This document shows positions 44,401-52,777 of a stretch of DNA of 64,000 bases, one piece after another (the stretch's first letter is position 1; every line of letters begins with the position of its first letter). Below the pieces are notes generated by a model. The model was not told the DNA's origin. It did no database searches and worked only from the letters and a program-made list of their open reading frames with translations. The translations under genes were made by a program, and so were the position numbers. Source of the DNA: Rhyzopertha dominica. Its lineage: Eukaryota; Arthropoda; Insecta; Coleoptera; Bostrichidae. The stretch covers positions 37,132,942 to 37,196,941 of the forward strand of contig QCXZ01000001.1 in assembly GCA_025024175.1 (NCBI GenBank), written 5' to 3'.

Positions 44401-45778
44401 ATTTTTTGGATTATGCCTGCGCACTCCACGAAACGAGGACTTCGCGTTTGTAGAACTAACTGCATTTCATTTCGGTTTGTTGTGGCAGCGTGTGGTTTTG
44501 TCTTTTACGTATATTTTTGTTGTGTGGGTTACTTCTTATATCACTCGTAAAAAAACCCTTGGTAATAATGAAGAACGACGAGTTTTCGCACCAAAAATTC
44601 GAAACAATGGAATCGATTTGGTAAAACTACTTCAAACTAAGATTTATGTAGGTATTACAGAGCAAGGAATTAGGGGTTATGCGCAATTAACAAAAAAATG
44701 ACATTGGTGGTTCTGGCGAAAGAATTTAAAGCCCAATCCGATATTTTTCCCAGAACAACCAGCTGAAAATGATCCCTTTGCAAATTGTAGTTGTTGTCTT
44801 GGCACTTTTCTTTGTTGATGTAGGTAAGCAAGCGAATGTATAACTTGTTCCTAATCCAAAAATTTCGAATTGGATGAATACGAGGAACGGCCAACTGAAA
44901 GTTCCATACTGTCAATATCATTTTAGAACCGTAACAGTATTTTATTAGAAATGACGAGTTTATAGGTCAACGAACTGATACGTAAACATACTATGAGCTT
45001 ATGAGCATTACGACGCAGGCGCAACCACAAAAGTACCGCCAACCTACGTTAAAACTGTCGACTGTTAAACTGATTTTCACTAAACCAGATTTGTGAACTG
45101 AAATACGCTCATGGGTTTAACTTTTGGTTTAAAAGTAAAAGCAGTTTACTTTAACCCAAAGTTTAACCTCTCACTGAAATACCGGGCCTAAGGGGGCTAA
45201 GACTGTATTGGTCTTAGGCAGGCTCTTAGCAGGCCCACCTTGTAAGGTTCCACTTAGGTTATACTGAAGACGTTTTTATTAATTTTTTGTACTCATCCAT
45301 TTAATTGTATCTTTACTTGCTATGATTAATATTCAATTTTCAGATCAATGACAGCCCAATGCAGTCTGGATTAAGTTTATCAGCATTCAGTTCAGAACGC
45401 CAGCATCCACTACCAATGTCAAGAAAAGAGCAACTTCAAGAAAAACGACTAGAGCATTTGCAGAGGATTCAAGATGAAATTAAATCAAAAAGTAGCCGTA
45501 ACATCATCAAGAAGAACATGCTGGGGATATATGTATTAGACATTTCACATGCTTTAGATGAAAAACCGTATGTTACTTGGTTACCTATGAAGAATACATC
45601 GATTGTTTCAGAGGGACCTGAAGAGACAATTCTGTATTCTTTAGTGGAAGGTAAATCTGAGCTAATCATGTTTGGTGGAATTCAGAAAGATCCTGGTTCA
45701 TTGGCACTTACCACTAATTTAGAAAGCCAAGTATCAAATTCCGTACATTTTATTACTGCTCCAAAATATGTAGTTTAG
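29343..45778 (+). CDS. FBXO42: FBXO42-like F-box and kelch protein, complete, five exons
   Basis: Exons 29343-29487, 31102-31686, 36518-36729, 39562-39825 and 45344-45778, with phases 1, 1, 0, 0, give 546 residues. Residues 12-46 form an F-box (IEDLPDEVLEFILGLIPPY). Four kelch blades follow, marked by MYVFGG, FLVLFGG, WMVVFGG and NLLIIGG. The exon 4 region is charged and probably disordered. The last exon, with IYVLDISHALDEKPYVTWLP and ELIMFGG, matches the conserved C-terminal blade of FBXO42. F-box proteins hold substrates for SCF (Skp1-Cul1) ubiquitin ligases, and the mammalian FBXO42 (JFK) has p53 as a reported substrate. Human FBXO42 is about 717 residues, so this one is shorter. The start has an A at -3. 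The introns are full of mobile elements. Confidence 0.9.
29488..31101. other. FBXO42 intron 1, nothing recognised
   Basis: This is AT-rich intronic sequence with no mobile element that I recognise. Confidence 0.4.
31102..31686 (+). CDS. FBXO42: FBXO42 exon 2 (kelch blades)
   Basis: 195 residues. The acceptor is TTTGTTTCAG and the donor CAAG|GTAATT. It encodes the first three kelch repeats with the GG doublets and the downstream Tyr/Trp spacing (DLWRLDLSSRQW, NELHLYDINSNKW, NDIWKLNLETLIW). Confidence 0.9.
31919..32263. repeat. MITE with about 80-bp terminal inverted repeats (family G, copy 1)
   Basis: The left arm from ATAGGGTCTGTCACCTAAAA through CTCCCCAGCCTTGTATTTTC matches the inverse of the right arm ending at GACCCTGTAT, about 80% over 80 bases. 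The centre contains ATAGTCGGATGCCGACTTTTG, which also occurs inverted in the copy at 37796-38376. It sits in FBXO42 intron 2. Confidence 0.75.
32264..33257. other. FBXO42 intron 2, nothing recognised
   Basis: This is AT-rich sequence with a 64-codon low-complexity ORF. Nothing in it can be supported as a gene. Confidence 0.4.
33258..33462. repeat. Foldback element with a CATTGT repeat loop
   Basis: The arms ACAAATCAGCACCAATACTT (33263) to TTTCGGTCCACCA (33325) and their inverse (33388-33456) are about 65 bp and roughly 88% identical. The loop carries about four copies of CATTGT. No coding sequence. Confidence 0.75.
33463..34384. other. FBXO42 intron 2, nothing recognised
   Basis: This is AT-rich sequence with several N bases. 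No element is recognised. Confidence 0.4.
34385..35612 (-). mobile_element. LINE fragment with RT (family B, copy 2)
   Basis: On the minus strand it runs from SLETLDWFRSYLSEHSQTVK through a GVLQDSVLGRVLFSIH block (usual GVPQGSVLGP), the catalytic YADD in HHYADDTQLYM, and VRNLGIIID to a conserved C-terminal region. It ends with the same 3' UTR as 25050-25313. 5'-truncated within the RT, no endonuclease domain. Stops near 35465 and frame changes near 34840-34920 make it inactive. It lies antisense in FBXO42 intron 2. Confidence 0.85.
34922..35443 (-). pseudogene. LINE reverse transcriptase fragment
   Basis: 173 codons with LGRVLFSIHISDFQ, YADDTQLYMY, LRLNVDKTAVM and LGIIIDCDISFSSHV, the last RT motifs and thumb of a Jockey/RTE-type enzyme. 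It is part of the truncated element at 34385-35612. Confidence 0.85.
35613..36517. other. End of FBXO42 intron 2, nothing recognised
   Basis: A 64-codon ORF at 36283-36477 ends 40 bases before exon 3. It has no motif and no acceptor. The rest is AT-rich. Confidence 0.4.
36518..36729 (+). CDS. FBXO42: FBXO42 exon 3 (fourth kelch blade)
   Basis: The acceptor is TTCGTTTTAG and the donor CAAA|GTAAGT. It encodes ARYGHSQM, LLIIGGSGG, NDVWVLNM and TWRW. Confidence 0.88.
36824..38518. repeat. Large foldback element with a nested MITE
   Basis: The left arm (36824-36963, TGGACAGCGGCTGTATCTTG to GCCCCTAGGTG) matches the inverse of 38376-38510 over about 135 bases. The right end is bordered by ACAGGG (inverted, about 38510). 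A family G MITE (37796-38376) is lodged next to the right arm. N bases lie in the left arm. It is in FBXO42 intron 3. Confidence 0.7.
37796..38376. repeat. Family G MITE (copy 2), nested
   Basis: The left end ACAGGGTCCACCACCTAATA and TTGTATTTTCTTTATTTTT matches the MITE at 31919. The internal AAGTCGGCATCCAACTATGAAGC is the inverse of the unit there. The right terminal repeat is shortened. Confidence 0.65.
38519..39561. other. FBXO42 intron 3, nothing recognised
   Basis: This is AT-rich intronic sequence. No element is recognised. Confidence 0.4.
39562..39825 (+). CDS. FBXO42: FBXO42 exon 4 (charged linker)
   Basis: 88 codons. The acceptor is TTCTTGTAG and the donor GTT|GTAAGT. VGDKIIVLNRIRQ opens the exon. 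The rest is rich in Arg, Asp, Asn and Lys and has no predicted fold. Confidence 0.82.
39826..41889. other. FBXO42 intron 4 (first part), nothing recognised
   Basis: An 80-codon ORF at 40187 has no motif. AAAACTTT- and GGAAAACTATA-type short repeats around 40530-40700 form an imperfect inverted repeat. Nothing else is supported. Confidence 0.35.
41890..42141 (-). pseudogene. THAP-domain relic in FBXO42 intron 4
   Basis: The 83-codon frame contains NCAIKNCSNKYLTNSNITFH followed by HFP, a typical THAP start (C-x4-C, then HxFP), then RTNNLDVQ and finally VCGKYF where the domain should read C-x2-HF. The Trp after HFP is lost and the final His is Tyr, so zinc binding is damaged. An in-frame Met is present 19 codons before the first Cys, but the expected short leader is frameshifted. 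It is probably from a THAP-type transposase gene, antisense to FBXO42. A degraded gene exon is the alternative. Confidence 0.6.
42142..43559. other. Unclassified repeat-like sequence, GAAC-rich
   Basis: 42600-42800 and 43270-43380 are rich in GAACGA and GAACTA words, and the segment around 43370 reads CCCGCCTCTA, like the end of hAT elements inverted. The opposite end was not found, so no borders can be given. Confidence 0.3.
43560..43835 (-). repeat. Dispersed repeat family H (copy 1)
   Basis: GC-richer than its surroundings. The stretch TTGGGGCTCTTCAGGCAGGA to CAGACCGTCGC is matched, diverged, by 44135-44190. On the minus strand a 73-codon frame is open, but I recognise no domain. Confidence 0.5.
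44125..44245 (-). repeat. Dispersed repeat family H (copy 2)
   Basis: GTTGGGATTCTTCAGACAGG to CAAACTGCCGC parallels the copy at 43740-43800 in the same order, at roughly 70% identity. It ends just before the Harbinger element. Confidence 0.45.
44253..45188. mobile_element. PIF/Harbinger-type non-autonomous element
   Basis: The left end is GGGCCAGTATTTCAGTCAAG and the right end, inverted, is GGCCCGGTATTTCAGTGAGA, with terminal repeats continuing into TTAAAC-rich sequence. TAA at 44250-44252 and TAA at 45189-45191 are a perfect 3-bp target duplication, the PIF/Harbinger signature. At 936 bp with one 74-codon motif-free ORF it is non-autonomous. It sits in FBXO42 intron 4, 150 bp before the last exon. 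Confidence 0.82.
45344..45778 (+). CDS. FBXO42: FBXO42 exon 5 (C-terminal)
   Basis: The acceptor is CAATTTTCAG. There is a basic coiled segment (KEQLQEKRLEHLQRIQDEIK), then the conserved C-terminal blade. The stop is TAG at 45776-45778. An AATAAA 72 bases later (45850) is the probable poly(A) signal. Confidence 0.9.
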   Translation: MNDSPMQSGLSLSAFSSERQHPLPMSRKEQLQEKRLEHLQRIQDEIKSKSSRNIIKKNMLGIYVLDISHALDEKPYVTWLPMKNTSIVSEGPEETILYSLVEGKSELIMFGGIQKDPGSLALTTNLESQVSNSVHFITAPKYVV

Positions 45779-48700
45779 TTTTTAGATGTTTTAATAGCCC
45801 CTTATTTACTGAATCCCCCAAAATCTAATACCTTTAATTGACACCATTTAATAAAACTGGTTGTAAACAAGACTGAACTAACAGCACAGTTTTTTAAGTA
45901 TAAATTAATTTTTCAAGTTTTTACAATAAGTGTACTTCGAAAGTGATAACATGTAGCAGTTTTGGATGCATTGGTCATAAAGTGATGATAGCCTCCTGGC
46001 TTGGCAAATTAAAGAATATAGTGATCATTTCATGACAAAATAACCTTGTCTTTTCTTTTTTAACATCCTGTTACCCGTAGGGAAAGTTCTGAACAATTAA
46101 AGAGGTACCCGTGCATTTCTGAAATTGTTGTTATTAATTCAAACCATGAATGAACCGTTTCTTTGTAGGTATGTGATAATTTACTTATCCCACATTCTGT
46201 TCCTGCATCTAGAGCACTAATTAGCACTTATTCCCATATTTACAAAATTATTGAATTCTTACTAACTGCTTGCCAAAATGTTTTAGACAGAAAAAGATGT
46301 ACGTATGTGTCATACCCTTAACTGCTATCAATTTATGATGTTGTGATAAAGTTGAAAGTCATTAAATAATATATTTTAAGGAACCCATCACTGTGTATTG
46401 ATTGTCCCACTCCTTTATTGCAAGAAGAAAATGATGTGATATTGAAAGTGATGTTGTCATTAAAAAAATGTATGAATTAGTAATATTTTGACCACACAGT
46501 AATACAATTCTTATCAGCTGTGGCTCAATTAGTTCTTTTATAACCGACATCCACTTATTACGATCCTTGGAATATGATGCTGGAGCAGAAAGGAGGGTGG
46601 AAATGGTGACGGACTACATTATTACCTTGTCAAGGATCGGCACATGACTGCAGGTTTAAACTAGAGATGAAACGGATATCTGGTATCCAATATTCCAAAA
46701 CTACGACAATTACCTAAAATGAACTTCAACACATATTTCTTCGTGAAGTAATTAATATAAGGTAAAGGCTTTTAATTGTCAGGGCTTTTAGTTGAAGCTG
46801 AAAAAGTTACAAAAAGTCGTAAAGAATCTTTTGAAAACTAAAATCACACACATCAGCTTAATGACAAATTTAGTGTTTGAACGAAAAGGTAATAGAAATA
46901 GAAGTTTTATTCAGCTTATTTACAGAACAAAGTATGTGAATACTATTATCATTAATACAAAAAGTGTAAAATATAAAATCTTACAAAATACTCACGGATT
47001 CTCAACAACTTTTACCTAAAAACATCAAAATATAACATAACACTAAAAAGTATAAAACAAAAAAGAGATTCTAAAAATGTCCTCATCTTTTAAATTATTT
47101 ATGTTAATTTTAAAATATTGCTAGACAGCCTTTTTTTCACTAGCAACATGTTTCATTCGCGCAAGTAGCAATATAACGGTATGCACCTATTCACTGCTAT
47201 TTTGTACAAGCTGCGATTTAGGTCTGCAATTTCCATTAAACTGAATGTCTACTATATGTGGTGTCCCAGAACATGTGGCCAGTCTCATAATCTAAAAGTG
47301 TATGTATGTGTATGTTATTTCACCGTGTATTTTATTTTTGTAATAATGAATAATTTGTAGATATTCACAATTAAACTAGGATGAACGATTCGACTATAAT
47401 TCTTATACCGCTTGATAGAATTTAATGAAATGTTGGTCATTATACTTGTAGTGAAATAAATAACATTTTATTTTCAAAAATGTTTTTTTGTGCCTGTGTT
47501 ATTACCATTTAGCATCTGCCTGAAAATTTCATATGCAGGTGTGCTTTACTAAGAAGAAGACTTGAAATAAAATACTAACGGCTAAAGACTCACCTTAATG
47601 AGAAAAAAAAGGTATTAACAATATTAAAAAGGTATTCTTTGTTCATTCAGTTTGATCATTTCTAAGTGATAGTGCCCAGTTCGACTATACATGACATATT
47701 ATATTAAAAATATTACATTTCTAATGTGTGTGTAATGACATTTATAGAATATTATGTCAAATTGATGAATGACCTGATTGCTTTTTAGACGAACACCCAT
47801 TACATTGCGTCAACGGGGCGTAACAGTGACCAGAAAGTTATTGTGAATATAGTTGCAATTAGTACTAAAAAAGCACACACATAATATGCTATTTTAGTAA
47901 CAAGAAAATGATTGAAAGTTCTAAGATGTGTTCAGATGTTTTCATAACACAATGATATTAAACACAACCTGCATTATATGATTTAGGTCAAGTTGATTTC
48001 CAGTACCCATAAAAAAATTTCAGTGAACCAGTTTTTTTTTCAACGTTTTATACCTCAAGTTAAATGAAATGAAAATTTGCTGGTTATGATACTTTGGCTG
48101 TGGTTGCTGGTCAGGGATGGCATGGTCGACCAAGCTGTACATACCAGTTATTTGTACCAAACAAAATATTTATTTAATTGTTTGAACCAGAAAGCAAATA
48201 CAAAGTTATGTACATACAATAACAAAGTAACCCTACAGAGGTAAATCTATAATGTATCACAAATAAACTCTTTTGTCTTAAAAACTATTAATTTTCACAA
48301 ATAAACTGCTGATTATTCATTAATATAAGTTTGTTTGATAGTGAATTTACAAAAGGTCATTCGTATTCAAACCGACGTGGTTGATTTCCTTCGAATCACA
48401 ATTTTAATACATTGGTTTATGAACAGAAATTGATTTACAAAAATTTTTAAATTCCTAGACCAACAATGAGAAATTTGGTTCAAATAACTTCAAAACATTC
48501 CAGATCATTTTTGTGTTTCTTGGTACGATAAGCACCATTGGCTTACAGGTAGTGAACATATGCCAATAAGTTATTTTGTTAGTACTGTGTATGTCAACCA
48601 GATTAAAACTAACTTTGGTCGTCATTGGGATCCGACAATATGAAGAAGTTCTCTCGGGCCATAGAAAAACATGCAAATTCGGCAGTGAAATTCAAACTGG

Positions 48701-49482
48701 AAAACAAATATTTTAAATGTAGAAAATAGATTGATGATAAAACATTAATTAATATGAACTTTTATCTTGCTACCCAGAAGCTGACTTTTAGTTCATGAGA
48801 GTCAGCAATCTAAAAATTAGGGAATTTTTAGGTAACTAACGTAATTTGCAGCTACATTATATAGCGAGTTCAACAAAAATTTAGATGATGCCTCTATATT
48901 GGGTGGGTTAAAAAACAATTCAAAATGATTTAATTTGTAAGATCATAGAAATTAATCATTAAAAAAAAAATTCAAAGTTGAAAATTGACAAAACTAGTGG
49001 GATACTACCAGTTTTTCACAAATGTCAGTAATATTTAGATTCTTCTGTGAAGGCAAAGTTGTAGAACATTTCATGGGTTTTTTCAATATAAGCTAGCTAA
49101 GGACGTAAAGCTGATGATTTGTTTAATTTATTGACCAATTTAATACCTTTAGTTATTTGATTCTTGCATGTGTCGCATGAGACGAGTTCAGGCGCGCGTT
49201 TAGTTTCGTGCGACTTGTAAGTAGTGCAAATAATACTCTTGAGTAGTTCTAGTAACACGTTTACTGGGGCAAAGGAACTAAAATACACTTGACCTTGATT
49301 AAAGAACTCGAACAATACAAAACGATGAACTGAATACAAAATAACGAATAAAGTCTTGGGGAAGATCCCGTTTCCGACAGCAACACCGGGGCGGTAATCT
49401 AGATGCTAGAGGCACTTGTCGGAGGGACGAACCGCGTCGTCGCACACCCGCTTCGCCGCTTCTAGCCTTCTCGAGAGCTCGC
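45779..49482. other. FBXO42-XAB2 intergenic region, no gene recognised
   Basis: The first 100 bases include the FBXO42 3' UTR and poly(A) signal (AATAAA at 45850). The rest is AT-rich spacer with only short motif-free ORFs. 49340-49482 is distinctly GC-rich and continues after the hAT element at 50438. Confidence 0.4.
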
Positions 49483-49490
49483 TACTCCAC

Positions 49491-50429
49491 CAGTGTTGCC
49501 AACGGGACAGATAGGAATTCCGCTAGATTGCAGCATCGAATCCGCTAAAATCCGCTAAAATTCTTAGGTCAGGGTAATCCAGTAATACAAAACGTAATTT
49601 ATTATTTATTTTATTACAAATAATGTTATTTCATAGACATTATAAATAAAGTTCAAAGTAAGTGTACTGTAATATCACTTAGAACCTACACATTATGTTA
49701 AGGAATTAAAATTTTTACTATCAAGTTCATCTTCTTCGTCCCTGTATGTCATTGCTTTTTATTTTGTTCAAAATTTCTGCCTAAATATTGAAATTTTTTC
49801 AGCAAACCTTTTTCCATCGAAGTCCATTTCTTATAGCCATAATGGCATTAAGCATAGGCAGTCCCATTTTATTCCTTAACATAGTTTTAACGATGTTCAT
49901 TTGACTAAACTGGCGTTCAATTTCCGAATTTAGTGTGGAAAGCTCAGCAAAAAAATTGTAACATCCGTAGGCTCTCGAAAATTATTATTGTCTTCAACAT
50001 TATGCCATTCAACTAAATGTATTTTCGCCATTCTTTCTCTACTATAGCAATGTCTTCGTCAGCTTTTTTTTTAGAAAATGCAAAAGTTCAATGATACTGG
50101 CTTTGTTATACCGTAGACAGTTGTTTACAGGAAAAGTGCTCATTTGGGACAATACATGCACATTATCTCATATACGGTTTTTAATCTCTTCACGTTAGTT
50201 AAATACAGTAAACAGGAAATGTATTTCCCAGATGAGGTATTACAATAATTTGTTTATTTGGAAATTTTATAACCCCTGAAATTTTCTGTCTTAGATGCTT
50301 AATTGAAACAGCTAAAAAAGTTCTTGCTCCGCTAAAATATCCGCTAACTGCTAAAACGTAATTTTTCCCCGCTAGGCGAGAATCTTATCCGCTAAATTTA
50401 GCGGCAAAACCGCTAAGTTGGCATCACTG
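49491..50429 (-). mobile_element. hAT transposon relic with perfect 8-bp duplication
   Basis: The left end is CAGTGTTGCCAAC and the right end, inverted, is CAGTGATGCCAAC. The flanks TACTCCAC at 49483-49490 and at 50430-50437 are identical, the 8-bp duplication of hAT. The minus strand from about 49985 to 49800 encodes a piece of the hAT C-terminal dimerisation domain (ERQFSQMNIVKTMLRNKMG, LNAIMAIRNGLRW). Terminal regions carry repeated CCGCTAAA words, likely transposase binding sites. At 939 bp it is a deleted copy. Confidence 0.88.
49800..49990 (-). pseudogene. hAT transposase dimerisation-domain fragment
   Basis: The frame reads LSTLNSEIERQFSQMNIVKT then MLRNKMGLPMLNAIMAIRNG. ERxFSxMxxIKTxxRxxM and the following Ile-Arg-Gly segment are the conserved hATC motif. 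The RNase H-like catalytic part is deleted. Confidence 0.75.
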
Positions 50430-50437
50430 TACTCCAC

Positions 50438-51719
50438 AACGGTTTCGAGTTCGAGTAATCTTTGCAACGGCTTGGAGCTTGGAGCAGACCATTGACATAT
50501 TATTAGATGGACACGACATCTCATTCATAAATAATTAAATACGGTTGGAACTGACGCCCAGACCGATAAGTGTGAGGGGAGCGCGGGTACGAGGGAGGAG
50601 ATACAGTTTTCCTCCAAATACATTGCCGTACTGTTATAAAAAGTTCAACAGTGAGATAATTTAACTTCCAACTAAAAACAAAAGCGGAGCGTACATCAAT
50701 AATATTTCGAACAATCTTTCAGTTAAAGCAAAGAAACATCTTTTTGTACAACAAACACTAATTTAATTTCGTTACAAGCGGGAAAAAAGTTTTGGCCGAA
50801 TGAAAGCATCAACACAGTTCTAGCATTAGTATTCATTAATCAACACTTAACGAGAAAACACTCGACATTCTTCACATAGAAATATAAAGACAAAAAATTC
50901 AGAAACTGCGAAATTGAAATTTATTGTCAATTCTTCTACCTACAAATATTTATTTTTAAAACGTCTACCACTAACAGTAATCATTTTTCATATGTAGGTA
51001 TTAATCCTTCACTATCAACTTCATTAAATTTTATAAAAGTATTCCTCTATAAAGTAACTAATTTCGCTAAACTTATCAAACGACGCCTATTACAACAAAT
51101 ATAAACATATAACCTAAACAATGCTTAACTGTGAAATGATACGGTTTTCTCCTTAGAGCCCACCTTTTTGCATACTTGATACATCCGCACCATTACCTGG
51201 ATTAATTTTTTATACGACTTGTCCTTAAACAGCTCGCAATAAGCTCTTTTTAACCAAAAATTTGCACCACACTACTCAACCATACAGAACATTCTAAACA
51301 CCAGTAGTACAGTGGACCATCGAAGCGCGTGAAGACGGGCAATCGCACGATGCATTGAGTATTGCTCTGGTCAACTGTAAGTTTTCTGTTTTCCTCCAAT
51401 TCCACCTTAGATTGTGACTATTATGTTGGCTTCACTTGAAAATGTAAACAACCGACTCCAGACACCTCGATGCTAAAATCAAATCTGTTGTTTTTCAAGC
51501 TTAGTTCACCCATTGTTATGTGGATAAATTGAGTTTGGTTTTGAAAGATCCTTACAAAAAAACTAATAGATGCAGTCATATTTTCTTCAGCAACATCTCT
51601 GCTTTTTCCATTTTTTTTTGAAATTATCAAAACGGACTGTCTATAGGATTCGTTATTTGGAAAAAGATTACCAAGTAGTTCTAAAACAAGGTGAAACTTT
51701 AAAGCACACAATTTTTACG
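50438..51719. other. No gene recognised
   Basis: 50440-50600 is GC-rich and continuous with 49340-49482 once the hAT element is removed. I do not recognise it. The remainder is AT-rich spacer. Confidence 0.35.
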
Positions 51720-52110
51720 CTTCTCATTCGTAGGAGGAACTTAATTCAACTTTTAATGCAATTAGGAAATACACAAAAATTTTATCAGAAGTTAAAGATT
51801 TAGAAATATGCACACAATATTTTATTAAACGGAAATTATCAAAGTTTTTTAAATACTAAGAAGTTAGAGAGAGTGTTAGCTATTATTTTCTGTAACAACT
51901 TATATGATGACATTCCTGAAATTTGCAAGTAACTTTGTTTAATTGCTTCATTGCCTGCTACATTAGGTTCCGTTGAAAGAGGTTTTCTGCATTAAAGCAT
52001 GTTAAAATTCATGTTAGAAATAAGATTGGACAGAGCCAATTAAACGATATCTCTTATTGCAAATAAGAGGACTTGTTAACTCTGTCCCAAAATGAGTTTT
52101 ATGAGTGATC
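51720..52110 (+). pseudogene. hAT/ZMYM1-like transposase C-terminal relic
   Basis: Across two frames it gives YDDIPEICK, LIASLPATLGSVERGF and LKHVKIHVRNKIGQSQLND. The order LPxTxxxxERxF, LKxVKxxxRNxxGQxRL is the hATC dimerisation domain of TTF/ZMYM1-like hAT proteins. At least three breaks. No terminal repeats were found. Confidence 0.65.
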
Positions 52111-52729
52111 AGTGACAGCTTCTACAAAAAATTGACGAATTGGGCTGATTCATAAAAATATTTAGCTTTTTTAAATTCATTAACAATTATAATTTTTGAT
52201 TAAAAGTTTCTCTTAATTATTGTTTACTTTTAGATGTATTAATTTTTTGTTAATTCTACAAAATTTTAGTGTTGGCGCAGCTATTATAGCACTAATTTAA
52301 TTCTGAGTTAAGACTTATTGTTTTCTAGATTTGAATTTTTTATGCTTTTTTAATTTATTTTTAATATTGAATGCTATAAAACAAATTGCCCAAACTCCAT
52401 GTAAATTTTTTTTTTTATTTTTCTTATCTTTGCTTTTATTAAACTACACAAAATGAATGCATAATCTAAAATTTTATATAAATATAAAAATTAGTTTTTG
52501 AGAAGAGAACAACAAAGTATCGCAATATGAAAAAAATTAACATAAAAAATGTTTTTCTTAACCGATTATTTTTGACATTCATAATATACTGGCTGACCCA
52601 ACATTCCAAGGCTCGATCCACTACTGCTCTTTCGTCTTTACAATTAAATAATTAAATGACAACATTGTTATCTTAAAAAAAAACTAAAGATATTGTTAGT
52701 TATCAAAATGAAAATTACTATAAACATCA
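52111..52729. other. XAB2 downstream region
   Basis: This is AT-rich, with no gene. It contains the XAB2 3' flank. Confidence 0.4.
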
Positions 52730-52735
52730 TTTATT
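52730..52735 (-). terminator. XAB2 poly(A) signal
   Basis: AATAAA on the minus strand, 43 bases after the XAB2 stop codon. Confidence 0.6.
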
Positions 52736-52777
52736 AAAATTAATACAGTTCTTTATCAACATTTTGGCTTAAACAAA

